A stretch of 64,000 bases of DNA from JACVRW01 sp963746825 (GTDB lineage: Bacteria > Actinomycetota > Thermoleophilia > Solirubrobacterales > Thermoleophilaceae): the NCBI GenBank assembly GCA_963746825.1, contig CAVVCU010000011.1, positions 55,494 to 119,493 of the forward strand, read 5' to 3'. Under the pieces are notes generated by a model. That model was not told the origin of the DNA, did not search any database, and was given only the letters and a program-made list of their open reading frames with translations. The first letter of the stretch is position 1. Each line of letters opens with the position of its first letter. Of this stretch, positions 1 to 9,556 are shown piece by piece. A program made the translations under genes and the position numbers.

Positions 1-300
1 ATGGACATCTCCTGGTTCCTCGTCCTCTCGGCCTTCATCTTCGCCATCGGCGCCGCCGGGGTGCTGACCCGCCGCAATCCGCTCGTGATCCTGCTGTGCC
101 TCGAGCTGATGCTCAACGCCGGCAACCTCGCCCTGATCGCCTTCTCGCGCATGCACGGCGGCGAGGCGGGCCAGGTGTTCGCGCTGATCGTGATGGTGAT
201 CGCGGCCTGTGAGGTGGTGATCGGGCTGGGGATCATCGTCGCGATGTACCGCAACCAGCTCCCGATCGACGTTGACGAGATGTCCGAGCTCCGAGGATGA
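1..300 (+). CDS. nuoK: NADH-quinone oxidoreductase subunit K
   Basis: The 99-residue protein is a membrane subunit of respiratory complex I, which couples NADH oxidation and quinone reduction to proton transport. It has three hydrophobic segments. The middle one carries the family's conserved glutamate (LCLELMLNA), and another acid lies in the third (AACEVVIG). Length fits NuoK (about 100 residues). The ATG is the first base of the window, so the upstream ribosome binding site cannot be judged. Its stop overlaps the nuoL start by 4 bp (ATGA), and nuoL, nuoM and nuoN follow in the usual order, so this is the distal end of a nuo operon. Confidence 0.95.
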   Translation: MDISWFLVLSAFIFAIGAAGVLTRRNPLVILLCLELMLNAGNLALIAFSRMHGGEAGQVFALIVMVIAACEVVIGLGIIVAMYRNQLPIDVDEMSELRG

Positions 301-2306
301 GCGCCACCTCGTACGGCTGGCTGATCCTCGCCTTCCCGCTCGCGGGCACCCTGATCATCTCCCTGGGCTGGCGCGTGCTGCCCGGGCGCACGGCGGGGCT
401 GATCGCGAGCGCCGCGATCCTGGGCGCGTTCCTTTCGGCGATCGGCGCGCTGATCGACCTCCAGGACCATCCGGCGGACGACCGCGTGCTGGTCGACTCG
501 GCCTGGACCTACGCCTCCACGGGCGACTTCAACGTCGACCTCGCCATCCTGATCGACCCGCTGTCGGTGTTCATGTGCCTCGTGGTCAGCGGGGTGTCGT
601 TCCTGATCCACGTCTATTCCGTGGCCTACATGGGCGGCGACCGCGGCTACGCGCGCTACTTCGCCTACCTGAACTTCTTCGTCTTCTCGATGCTGGTGCT
701 GGTGCTGGCCGCGAACTTCGTGCTGCTGATCGTGGGCTGGGCCTTCGTCGGGGCCGCGTCGTACCTGCTGATCTCCTTCTGGTACCGGCGCAGCACCGCC
801 ACGCACGCGGGCATCAAGGCCTTCGTGATCAACGTGATCGGCGACGTGGGCCTGGTAATCGCCGCCTTCCTGCTGCTCAACGGGACCGGCGCGCTGGATT
901 TCGCCGGCGTGTTCGCGGACGCTGAGGAGGCCTTCGGGCGCAACGACCCCACGCTGGTGGCGGCCTGCCTGCTGATCCTGGTGGGGGCCTTCGCCAAGTC
1001 GGCCCAGCTGCCGCTGCACACCTGGCTGCCCGACGCCATGGAGGGCCCGACGCCGGTCTCGGCGCTGATCCACGCGGCCACCATGGTCACCGCCGGCGTC
1101 TACCTGATCGCGCGCTGCTTCCCGCTGTTCGAGCTGGCGCCCACCGCCGCCGACGTGGGGGCGTTGATCGGCACGGCCACGCTGGTGTTCGCCGCCACGG
1201 TCGCGCTCGTGGTGACCGACCTCAAGCGCGTGATCGCCTACTCGACGATCTCCCAGATCGGCTACATGGTGCTGGGCGTGTGCTCGGCGGCCTACGGCGC
1301 CGGGCTCTTTCACCTCATGACCCACGCCTTCTTCAAGGCGCTGCTGTTCATGGGCGCCGGGTCGGTGATCGGGGCGATGGCCGGCGTGCAGAGCCTCGAC
1401 CGCATGGGCGGCTTTCGCAAGGCGATGCCCTTCACCTTCGTCACCTTCACCATCGGCGCACTTGCGCTCTCGGGCTTCCCGCTGCTCTCGGGCTTCTTCT
1501 CCAAGGACGAGATCCTCGCCTTCACCCTCAACCGCGGCGGCGGCTTCGTGATACTCGGCCTGGCCGGCTACGTGGCCGCCGGCCTCACCGCCTTCTACGC
1601 CTTCCGGATGGTGTTCCGCGTCTTCTTCGGCGAGGCGGTGCCCGAGGCGCGCGAGCTCGAGGAGGGGCACGTGGCCCACGCCGAGCCGGCCAACCCGCTG
1701 ACCGGGGAGGCCGAGGACACCGACGTCGGCTTCCCGGGGCCGGAGCACCACTTCGCCGAGGAGTCCTTCCCCATGAAGTTCGCGATGGCCCCGCTCGCGC
1801 TGCTCGCCATCATCGGCGGGTACGTCGGCGTGCCGGGCCTGAGCGACACGCTTGAGAAGTTCCTCGAGCCCACCTTCGAGGACTCGCGTTTCGCCAACAC
1901 TCACCCCACCGATTCGGCCGAATGGGTCGGGCTCGGCGGAGGCGCCATCGTGGGCATCGCCGGCATTGCCGTGGCGTACGTGATGTTCATCCGGCGCCGG
2001 GGCATGACCCTGCAACTCGCGGAGCGCTTCGCCGCGGTGCACAACTTCCTCATGCACAAGTGGTACTTCGACGAGCTCTTCGACGCCGTGTTCGTCCGGC
2101 CGCTGTCGACGGCGGGGTCCTTCGGGCGCCGGGTGATCGAGACCGAGTTCGTGCAGGGCTTCATCGTCGGCGGCGCCACCGGCGTGGTGCGCGCCGGCAC
2201 CTCGCTCGCGCGCTCGGTCCAGACCGGCTTCCTGCGCGCCTATGCCCTGCTGCTGCTCTTCGGCGCGGCCGCGCTCCTCCTCTACTTCCTGATCGCCTCG
2301 GCATGA
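297..2306 (+). CDS. nuoL: NADH-quinone oxidoreductase subunit L
   Basis: This is the large antiporter-like subunit of complex I in the cytoplasmic membrane. It has 669 residues and many transmembrane helices. The proton-antiporter signature with the family lysine and histidine residues (FAKSAQLPLHTWLPDAMEG, then HAATMVTAGVYL) lies near residues 230-265. A hydrophilic loop near residues 450-490 is followed by the C-terminal amphipathic helix and last membrane helix typical of NuoL. The start ATG overlaps the nuoK stop and the stop overlaps the nuoM start (GCATGA), indicating translational coupling. The reading frame is intact. Confidence 0.96.
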   Translation: MSATSYGWLILAFPLAGTLIISLGWRVLPGRTAGLIASAAILGAFLSAIGALIDLQDHPADDRVLVDSAWTYASTGDFNVDLAILIDPLSVFMCLVVSGVSFLIHVYSVAYMGGDRGYARYFAYLNFFVFSMLVLVLAANFVLLIVGWAFVGAASYLLISFWYRRSTATHAGIKAFVINVIGDVGLVIAAFLLLNGTGALDFAGVFADAEEAFGRNDPTLVAACLLILVGAFAKSAQLPLHTWLPDAMEGPTPVSALIHAATMVTAGVYLIARCFPLFELAPTAADVGALIGTATLVFAATVALVVTDLKRVIAYSTISQIGYMVLGVCSAAYGAGLFHLMTHAFFKALLFMGAGSVIGAMAGVQSLDRMGGFRKAMPFTFVTFTIGALALSGFPLLSGFFSKDEILAFTLNRGGGFVILGLAGYVAAGLTAFYAFRMVFRVFFGEAVPEARELEEGHVAHAEPANPLTGEAEDTDVGFPGPEHHFAEESFPMKFAMAPLALLAIIGGYVGVPGLSDTLEKFLEPTFEDSRFANTHPTDSAEWVGLGGGAIVGIAGIAVAYVMFIRRRGMTLQLAERFAAVHNFLMHKWYFDELFDAVFVRPLSTAGSFGRRVIETEFVQGFIVGGATGVVRAGTSLARSVQTGFLRAYALLLLFGAAALLLYFLIASA

Positions 2307-3791
2307 CGATCCACCTTTCGATCGTCCTCTTCCTGCCGCTCGCCGCGGGCGTGCTCGGCGCCCTGCTGCCCCGCGGCCTGGCGCGCTGGACCGTGCTCGC
2401 CGGCACCGTCGCCGTGCTGGCCTACACCGTGGCGATGCTGCTCGACTTCGAGTCCGGCGGCGGCCTGCAGTGGGTGACCGACGACGAGTGGATCTCCGAG
2501 CTCGGCATCCGCTACCAGCTGGGAGTGGACGGGCTCAACCTGTTCATGGTCGCCCTGACCGCGGTGTCCTGGGTGCCCTGCACGCTCATCGCGGCCTTCC
2601 GCGAGCACGACCGGCCGAAGCTGTTCTTCTTCTGGCTGGCCCTCGGCGAGACCGCGGTGCTCGGGGCCTTCATGGCGCAGGACCTGGCGCTGTTCATCGT
2701 CTTCTTCGACCTGATGCTCGTGCCCTTCTACTTCATGATCGGCGGCTGGGGCACGGGCGACCGCGTGCGCGCCACCACCAAGTTCGTGATCTACACGCTG
2801 GCCGGCTCGCTGCTGATGCTGGGCGCGGCGATCGCGCTCGGGGTGCTGGCCACGCCCGACGGCGGCGAGATCTCCTTCTCGCTCGCCACGCTGGAGCAGC
2901 GAGCGGTGGCCGAGGGCACCCAGCAGTGGATCGTGCTCCTGTTCGCGCTCGCCTTCTTCGTCAAGGCGCCGCTGTTCCCACTGCACGGCTGGGTGCCGGA
3001 GACCTACCGCTCGTCCCCCATCGTCACCATCGCGCTGCTCTCCGCGGTGCTCTCCAAGGTCGGCGTCTACGGCTTCCTGCGCATCGTGCTGCCGATCATG
3101 CCCGAGGGCTCACAGCACTGGCAGGAGCTCTTCCTGGTCATCGCCGTCTTCTCGATCCTCTACGGGTCGATCCTGGCCTTCTCCCAGGACAACGTGCGGC
3201 TGGTGGTGGCCTACTCCTCGATCGCCCAGCTGGGCTTCATCGTGCTGGGCATCTTCGCCCTCGACGACAAGGGGGCTCAGGGCGCGGTGCTGCAGATGGT
3301 CAACCACGGCATCGTGGTGGTGGCCCTGTTCCTGATCATCAGCGTGGTGGCCGCGCGGGCCGACGGCAGCGAGTCGCTGGCCGAGCTGGGAGGCATGGCC
3401 TTCCGGGCACCGGTGCTGGCCGCGCTGTTCCTGATCGTGACGCTGGCCACCCTGGCCATGCCCGGCTCGGCCAACTTCGTGGGCGAGATCCTGATCCTGT
3501 TCGGCACCTACGAGGACAAGCTGGTGTACGGCCTCGTGGCGAGCGTTGGCGTGGTGCTGGCCGCGGTCTACATGATCCGCGTGTTCCAGCGCGTGATGCA
3601 CAACCGCACCGGCCCCGCGGTCGAGTCACGCGAGATCGACGGCCTCCACTTCGCGGCCATCGCGCCCCTGGTTGCGATCATCGTCGCCCTCGGGCTCTAC
3701 CCCCACTTCATCGTCGACCGCACGCGAGGGCGCCACCACGGCCTCCATAGCCGAGGCGCGCAGCGTGGGCGAGGAGGTGGCCTCGCGATGA
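2303..3791 (+). CDS. nuoM: NADH-quinone oxidoreductase subunit M (frameshift near 3' end)
   Basis: NuoM is the second antiporter-like subunit of complex I. The motif KAPLFPLHGWVPETYRSSP lies near residue 220 and many transmembrane helices are visible. As assembled, the frame runs straight into nuoN, giving an apparent 1008-residue fusion. Around 3728-3730 (a GGG run), removing one G restores a normal ending, TTASIAEARSVGEEVASR, with a TGA at 3789-3791. That TGA overlaps the nuoN ATG by 4 bp, the same arrangement as the other nuo junctions. I therefore infer a one-base insertion error and a separate NuoM of about 495 residues. Confidence 0.9.
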
Positions 3792-5329
3792 TCGACCTGA
3801 TCGCTCAGGTGCAGGCGCCCGAGATCGACTACAAGGCGCTGTCGCCGCTGATGGCCACCCTCGCCGGCTCGATCGTGGTGTTGATGGTGGGCCTCCTGCG
3901 CGGGCGTTTCGTGCAGGCGGTGCTGGTCCCCTTCCTGACCGCGGTCACGCTGCTCACGGCAATCGGGCTCGTCATCTGGATCTGGCAGCCCGGCGACACC
4001 ACGCCGATCATCGAGGGTGCCCTGGAGGTCGACACGCTGGCCCTCGGCCTCTCGATCCTGTTCTACACGGCGGGCCTCGTGTGCATCGTCCTCTCCCTGC
4101 GCGCCGACGCCCCGCGCACCGCCGGCCACGGCGAGTACCACGCGCTGCTGCTGGCGGCGATCACGGGAATGGTCGTGCTGGCGCAGTCGTCCAACCTGAT
4201 CACCCTCTTCGTCGGGCTCGAGCTCCTGTCGATCCCGCTCTACGTGCTGTGCGCGAGCGAGCTGCGCCGGCGGACGTCGCTCGAGTCGGGCCTCAAGTAC
4301 CTGGTGATCGGCTCGGTCGGCTCGGCCACGCTGCTCTACGGCCTGGCGCTGATCTACGGCGCCACGGGAGCAATGTCGTTCAGCGGCATCGGCGCCGCAG
4401 TGGGAGGCGACGAGCTGAGCTCGAGCGACCCCCTGCTGCTCACGGGCATCGCGCTCACCCTGACCGGCCTGGCCTTCAAGGCCTCGGTCGCGCCCTTCCA
4501 CCAGTGGACCCCGGACGTCTACCAGGGAGCGCCCACCCCGATCACCACGTTCATGGCCGTGGCCACCAAGGCGGCCGCCTTCGCGATCTTCCTGCGGCTG
4601 CTCGATCAGGCCCTTGGCCTCTCGCAGCTCGAGTGGGGGCCCGCGCTCGCCGCGCTGGCCGCCGCCTCGATCATCATCGGCAACGTGGGGGCCATCCCGC
4701 AGCGCTCCCTCAAGCGCCTGCTGGCCTGGTCGAGCGTGGCCCAGGCGGGTTACCTGCTCGCCGGTGTGGTGGTGGGCTCGACGCTCGGGCTCCAGGCCAC
4801 CGTGTTCTACCTCGCGGTCTACCTGATCATGAACGTGGCCGCGTTCGCGGTGGTGGTGGCGCGCGAGCGCGTGTCCGAGCACGGCGACGACATCTCCTCG
4901 ATCGCCAACCTGGGCCAGGAGTCGCCCTGGCTGGCGGGCGCGATGACGATCTCGATGCTGTCGCTGGCCGGCTTTCCCGCCACCGCGGGCTTCATCGGGA
5001 AGTTCTATTTGATCGACGCCTCGGTGTCGGGCGACTACACCTGGCTCGGCATCATGATCGTGGTGGGCTCGGTGATCTCGATGGCCTACTACCTGCGCGT
5101 GGTGGCGACCATGTGGATGGGCCGGGTCGACCTCGAGCTGCCCACCGTGCCCACGCGCCGCGTCAGGCCGGTGTCCGGCTGGTCGCCCGAGGGCGACCTG
5201 CGCGCTCAGCCCGAGGTGGCGCTCATCGCCATCGCCTTCGCGGTGCTGACCATCGTCTTCGGGCTCTGGCCCGACCCGCTGTTCGACGCCGCCCGCGACA
5301 TGGGCACATCGATCAGCGGCCTGCGCTGA
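3788..5329 (+). CDS. nuoN: NADH-quinone oxidoreductase subunit N
   Basis: NuoN is the third antiporter-like membrane subunit of complex I. It has 513 residues from the ATG at 3788 and about 14 hydrophobic helices. The conserved motif KASVAPFHQWTPDVYQGAPT lies near residue 231 and SLAGFPATAGFIGKFYL is near residue 395, both diagnostic of NuoN. The start overlaps the reconstructed nuoM stop. It is the last gene of the operon: its 3' end overlaps by 17 bp the stop of a gene on the opposite strand. Confidence 0.95.
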   Translation: MIDLIAQVQAPEIDYKALSPLMATLAGSIVVLMVGLLRGRFVQAVLVPFLTAVTLLTAIGLVIWIWQPGDTTPIIEGALEVDTLALGLSILFYTAGLVCIVLSLRADAPRTAGHGEYHALLLAAITGMVVLAQSSNLITLFVGLELLSIPLYVLCASELRRRTSLESGLKYLVIGSVGSATLLYGLALIYGATGAMSFSGIGAAVGGDELSSSDPLLLTGIALTLTGLAFKASVAPFHQWTPDVYQGAPTPITTFMAVATKAAAFAIFLRLLDQALGLSQLEWGPALAALAAASIIIGNVGAIPQRSLKRLLAWSSVAQAGYLLAGVVVGSTLGLQATVFYLAVYLIMNVAAFAVVVARERVSEHGDDISSIANLGQESPWLAGAMTISMLSLAGFPATAGFIGKFYLIDASVSGDYTWLGIMIVVGSVISMAYYLRVVATMWMGRVDLELPTVPTRRVRPVSGWSPEGDLRAQPEVALIAIAFAVLTIVFGLWPDPLFDAARDMGTSISGLR

Positions 5330-5954
5330 GCTGGAAGGCCGCGGAGCGGGGCGCGCCCGCCTGCGTCCAGTAGATGGTCGAGCCGGCGCGGGCCAGCGAG
5401 CCGGGGGCGATGTCCGCTCCCTGCGCCACCAGCGTGCCGGCCGTTCCGCTCACCGACGTCCGGACCTCGTATCGCGGTGGTGCCGATGGCGTGTCCCGGA
5501 TCTCGAGTATCCACGCCAGCGCCCCGTCGCCGCGCAGCACCAGATCGGTCGCGTTCTGGATGGCGTCGGCGACGAACGGCGTGCGCACGCGGCGGATGCG
5601 CCGACCGTCGCGCGTGCGGCGCACGTCGAACGTCGACACAGCCCCGCCCGGGCCACAGCTGAACAGCTCCACGGCGAGCAGGCGCCGCGTGAAGCGGGTC
5701 TCTTCCACCTCGATCGAGTTCAGGCAGTCGTCGGTGCCGATCTGCGTCCGGCGTAGCGTGCGGTACGAGCACAGGAAGACACCGTCGATCTCCTCCGTCC
5801 GAAGAGCGAACACACGCCCTCCGGGTCCGCCGTCGAGAGTCGTCCCGGCGGTCCGGCAGTCGCGAGGGGCGGCCGCCGCGGCATGAGGGGCAGCGGCGCT
5901 CGAAGCCCCGAGAAACAGAGCGGCGACGGCAAGCAGCATCGGCCTCCGGCTCAC
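5313..5954 (-). CDS. Secreted protein of unknown function
   Basis: This 213-residue protein begins with a clear signal peptide (LLAVAALFLGASSAAA, cleavage near AHAAAAA) and has no further membrane segment, so it is probably exported. The mature part contains four cysteines (DCRTAG, FLCSY, DDCLN, FSCGP) that could form disulphides. I recognise no enzyme motif. The GTG start at 5954 was chosen because a TAAGCT -10 box sits 6 nt upstream; an in-frame ATG five codons further in is possible. It is divergent from the acyl-CoA ligase and convergent with nuoN. Confidence 0.7.
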   Translation of the reverse strand: MSRRPMLLAVAALFLGASSAAAPHAAAAAPRDCRTAGTTLDGGPGGRVFALRTEEIDGVFLCSYRTLRRTQIGTDDCLNSIEVEETRFTRRLLAVELFSCGPGGAVSTFDVRRTRDGRRIRRVRTPFVADAIQNATDLVLRGDGALAWILEIRDTPSAPPRYEVRTSVSGTAGTLVAQGADIAPGSLARAGSTIYWTQAGAPRSAAFQLSAGR

Positions 5955-5960
5955 CTGGCC

Positions 5961-5974
5961 AGCTTATATAGCCT
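5961..5974. promoter_or_regulatory. Face-to-face -10 boxes of a divergent leaderless pair
   Basis: In the 26-bp gap between start codons, TAGCCT (5969-5974, plus strand) lies 6 nt before the ligase ATG and TAAGCT (5961-5966 on the minus strand) lies 6 nt before the GTG of the secreted protein. Neither gene has a Shine-Dalgarno sequence, so both are probably leaderless. Confidence 0.6.
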
Positions 5975-5980
5975 CCAGGC

Positions 5981-7499
5981 ATGAGCGACAACCTGGCGGA
6001 GACCCTCAGCGGTACGGCGGCACGGCACGGTGAGCGAACGGCGTTCAAGCTGGACGACATCGAGCTGAGCTACGCGATGCTCGACGGCGCGGCCTCCCGC
6101 ATAGCCAATCTGCTCGTGGACAAAGGGCTCGAGCCGGGCGATCGCGTTGGGCTGATGCTGCCCAACGTGCCCTACTTCCCGGGGATCTACTACGCGATCC
6201 TGCGCGCCGGCGGCGTGGTGGTGCCGATGAACGTGCTGCTCGTGGCCCGCGAGGTGAGCTACTACCTCGGCGACTCGGGCGCCAAGCTGCTGTTCGCCTG
6301 GGGCGACTTCGCCGAAGCCGCCGAGGCGGGTGCGGCCGAGGCCGGGACCGAGGCCATCCTGGTCAAGCCGGGCGAGTTCGAGCAGCTCGCCGGTTCCTAC
6401 GACGACGAGTTCGAGACGGTCGGGCGCGCGGGCGACGACACCGCCGTGATCCTCTACACCAGCGGCACCACGGGTCAGCCCAAGGGAGCCGAGCTCACCC
6501 ACGACAACCTCGCCCGCAACTCGGCGGTCACCGAGAGCACGCTCGGCGAGTTCAGCGAGAAGGACGTGCTGCTCGGCGCCCTGCCGCTGTTTCACTCCTT
6601 CGGCCAGACCTGCACCATGAACAGCGCCGTGACCACCGGAGCGTGCGTGACCATGCTGCCGCGCTTCGATCCCGAGAAGGCCCTGGAGATCATCGAGCGC
6701 GACCGGGTGACCGTGTTCCAGGGCGTGCCGACGATGTACAACGCGATGCTCCACGCCGACGCGGCGGATACCGCCGACGCGTCGACGCTGCGCCTGTGCA
6801 TGTCCGGGGGAGCGGCCATCCCTGTGGAGCTGATCCGGGGGTTCGAGGAGAAGTTCGGCTGCGCCATCCTCGAGGGCTACGGGCTCTCGGAGACCTCGCC
6901 CGTCGCCTCCTTCAACCACCCCGACAAGGAGCGCAAGGCCGGGCTCGATCGGCACCCCGATCGACGGCGTCGAGATGCAGGTGTGGGACGACGACGGCAA
7001 CGAGGTCCCTCAGGGCGAGGTGGGCGAGATCGTGATTCGCGGCCACAACGTGATGAAGGGCTACTGGGAGCGGCCCGACGCCACCGGCGAGTCGATCACC
7101 GGCGAGGGCTGGTTTCGCTCCGGCGACATGGCCAAGGTGGATGAGGACGGCTACTTCTTCATCGTCGACCGCAAGAAGGACCTGATCATCCGCGGTGGCT
7201 ACAACGTCTACCCGCGTGAGGTCGAGGAGGTGCTGTACGAGCATCCCTCGATACAGGAGGCGGCGGTGGTGGGCGTGCCCGACGAGAAGCTGGGCGAGGA
7301 GGTCGGCGCGGCCGTGGTGCTCAAGAAGGGCGAGTCGCTCGAGGCCGCCGACCTGAAGTCCTACGTGAAGGAGCAGGTGGCCGCCTACAAGTACCCGCGC
7401 AAGGTGTGGTTCGTGGACGAGCTGCCCAAGGGCCCGACGGGCAAGATCCTCAAGCGGGAGATCGAGGTGCCCGAACAGGTGAGCGCCGCGACAAGCTAG
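5981..7499 (+). CDS. Long-chain acyl-CoA ligase, AMP-forming (frameshifted)
   Basis: ATP-dependent acyl-CoA synthetases activate fatty or other carboxylic acids through an acyl-adenylate. The ATP-binding loop YTSGTTGQPKG is near residue 159, GYGLSETSP near 300, GDMAKVDEDGYFFIVDRKKD near 380, and the catalytic lysine motif GPTGKILKRE near 484. The frame breaks at 6941-6945: after ERKAG the sequence must skip one base to continue SIGTPIDGVEMQV. With that base removed the gene encodes about 505 residues, the usual family length. I infer an insertion error, not a real truncation. The exact acyl substrate cannot be told from sequence. Confidence 0.88.
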
Positions 7500-7541
7500 C
7501 GCCCCTCAAGCCCGCCCAGCGGCGGGCGAGTACCCGGAGCA

Positions 7542-9554
7542 GTGCCGGACGTCACTGCGCAAACACGCGGTCGGGTGATCCCGCTCGTAGCGCTGCTGCT
7601 GGCCATCGCGCTGCTCTCGGTGGCCGTGGCCGCCGCGGCCAGCGATCACGGGCGCAAGCGCGCCTCGCTGAACCGCGCGCTCGCCGCCGAGGCCCGAGAG
7701 CAGGCGGCCGAGCTCGAGGACTACTTCCAGAGGGCCCGCGCCCTCACGCTCGTCACGGCCAACAATCCGGCCTACCGGAGGTTCTACGAGATGCCCGGCT
7801 CGCGGCTCGCCAAGATCCGCGCCGGCGGGCCCACCATGGAGGACGCTCACGAGGGCCTGAGCTACCTCCAGGACCTGTTCCCGGAGAGCATCGGCGTGGC
7901 CCGATTCATCGACCGAGGCGGCGCCGAGATCGCACGCGCGGTGCGCGGCGACGTCGCCCCGGCGAGCGAGCTGTCGCCCGACGAGAGCGGGGCGTCCTAC
8001 TTCAAGCCCACGCTCGCCCTGGGCGACGGGGACGTCTACCAGGCCCGGCCCTATCTGTCGCCCGACACGGGCGAGTGGGTGATCTCGAATTCCGCGCCGG
8101 TGCCCGTCCGCTTCGGGGACTCGCCGGCCATCATCCACTTCGAGATCACCGTCGAGAGCTTCCGCCGCCAGGCCGCCGACACGAGCGACAGCTTCCACGT
8201 GGCCGTGGTGGAGGCCCGCAGCGGGCGCGTGGTCGCCGACACCCGCTATCCGCAGCGAGCCGGGAGCGACGTGCCCCTGGGCCGGCCCGGGGGCATAACC
8301 CCGGGCGGCGTGACCAGCGGCTTCGAGCCGCTGGACCGCGCTCGGGGCAACGCAAACCGCTGGGGGATCGTGGCCTTCGCCGGCACGCCGGCCCGCTCGT
8401 GGCTCAGCGAGCTCGGGGTGGCCGAGATCTCCATGATGCTGCTGGCGCTCGTGCTGCTCGGTTTCGCGGTGCTGAGCTTTCGCTCCTCCCAGGCACAGCT
8501 ACGACGCGTGGCCATGTGCGATCCGCTCACCGGCATCCCCAACCGCCGCCGGCTCGGCGAGGACCTCGAGCGGCTCCTGCCGCGGGGGACGCTCGAGCAC
8601 CCGATCCTGCTCGCGATCTTCGACCTCGACGGATTCAAGGCCTACAACGACACCTACGGGCACCCGGCGGGCGACGCTCTGCTGGTGCGCCTGTCGGCTC
8701 GCCTCGACGAGGCCGTGAAGGGATGGGATGAGGCCACGGCGTACCGCATGGGGGGCGACGAGTTCTGCGTGTTGGCTCAGCTCGAACCGGATGGAGCGGC
8801 GGAGCTGCTCGGGGGCGCGAGCACCGCCCTCTCCGAGCACGGCGAGGGCTTTGACATCGGCGCGTCGCGAGGGAGCGTCTTCCTGCCCCTGGAGGCCGAG
8901 GGCGCGAAGGACGCCCTGCGCATCGCCGATCAGCGCCTGTACGCGAACAAGAGCACCAGCCGGGCCTCGGCCGGCCGCCAGACGACCGACGCGCTCGTGA
9001 GGGTGCTGGCCGAGCGCTACCCGGACATCGGCGAGCACCTCGATGACGTGACCGAGCTGTGCGCGACTGTGGCCGAGGCGATGAACGTGCCCGAGGAAGA
9101 GCGCTCTTCTCTGCTCCAGGCCGCTGCGCTGCACGACATCGGCAAGGCCGCCGTGCCCGACGCCATCCTGGCCAAGCCCGGCCCGTTGGACGAGGAGGAG
9201 TGGGCCTTCATGCGCCAGCACACCGTGATCGGCGAGCGCATCCTCGCCGCGGCGCCGTCGCTGACCGGGGCGGCGCAGCTCGTGCGCTGGAGCCACGAGC
9301 GCTACGACGGCAGCGGCTACCCGGACGGCCTGTCCGGGGAGGACATCCCTCTCGGCGCTCGTATCATTGCCGTCTGTGACGCCTTCGACGCGATGTCATC
9401 GAGCCGGCCCTACCGGCCCACTCCCATGAGCCTGGAGGGGGCCCTGGCCGAGCTGCGACGCTGCTCGGGAACGCACTTCGACCCCGAGGTGGTGGATGCG
9501 TTCTGCCGCACGCTGGACGCTAAACCGCTGGCCGCTTCCGACCGATCTCTCTAA
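7542..9554 (+). CDS. Membrane sensor with GGDEF and HD-GYP domains (cyclic-di-GMP turnover)
   Basis: This 670-residue protein has an N-terminal transmembrane helix (about residues 8-32), an extracytoplasmic sensor region resembling a cache domain (about 35-280) and a second helix near 295-315. Then come a GGDEF diguanylate cyclase domain with an intact GGDEF motif at about residue 404 and an HD-GYP phosphodiesterase domain with HDIGK at about 531 and DGSGYP near 588. Both catalytic signatures look intact, so it could both make and degrade cyclic-di-GMP in response to an external signal. The GTG start has only a weak upstream ribosome binding site. The sulfatase gene begins 2 bp after its stop, so the two are probably co-transcribed. 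Confidence 0.9.
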   Translation: MPDVTAQTRGRVIPLVALLLAIALLSVAVAAAASDHGRKRASLNRALAAEAREQAAELEDYFQRARALTLVTANNPAYRRFYEMPGSRLAKIRAGGPTMEDAHEGLSYLQDLFPESIGVARFIDRGGAEIARAVRGDVAPASELSPDESGASYFKPTLALGDGDVYQARPYLSPDTGEWVISNSAPVPVRFGDSPAIIHFEITVESFRRQAADTSDSFHVAVVEARSGRVVADTRYPQRAGSDVPLGRPGGITPGGVTSGFEPLDRARGNANRWGIVAFAGTPARSWLSELGVAEISMMLLALVLLGFAVLSFRSSQAQLRRVAMCDPLTGIPNRRRLGEDLERLLPRGTLEHPILLAIFDLDGFKAYNDTYGHPAGDALLVRLSARLDEAVKGWDEATAYRMGGDEFCVLAQLEPDGAAELLGGASTALSEHGEGFDIGASRGSVFLPLEAEGAKDALRIADQRLYANKSTSRASAGRQTTDALVRVLAERYPDIGEHLDDVTELCATVAEAMNVPEEERSSLLQAAALHDIGKAAVPDAILAKPGPLDEEEWAFMRQHTVIGERILAAAPSLTGAAQLVRWSHERYDGSGYPDGLSGEDIPLGARIIAVCDAFDAMSSSRPYRPTPMSLEGALAELRRCSGTHFDPEVVDAFCRTLDAKPLAASDRSL

Positions 9555-9556
9555 GG

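Noticed and set aside
3626..4882. A 418-codon open frame opposite nuoN
   Set aside because: Composition is rich in Arg, His, Gln and Gly with no motif; it is the antisense shadow of nuoN in high-GC DNA.
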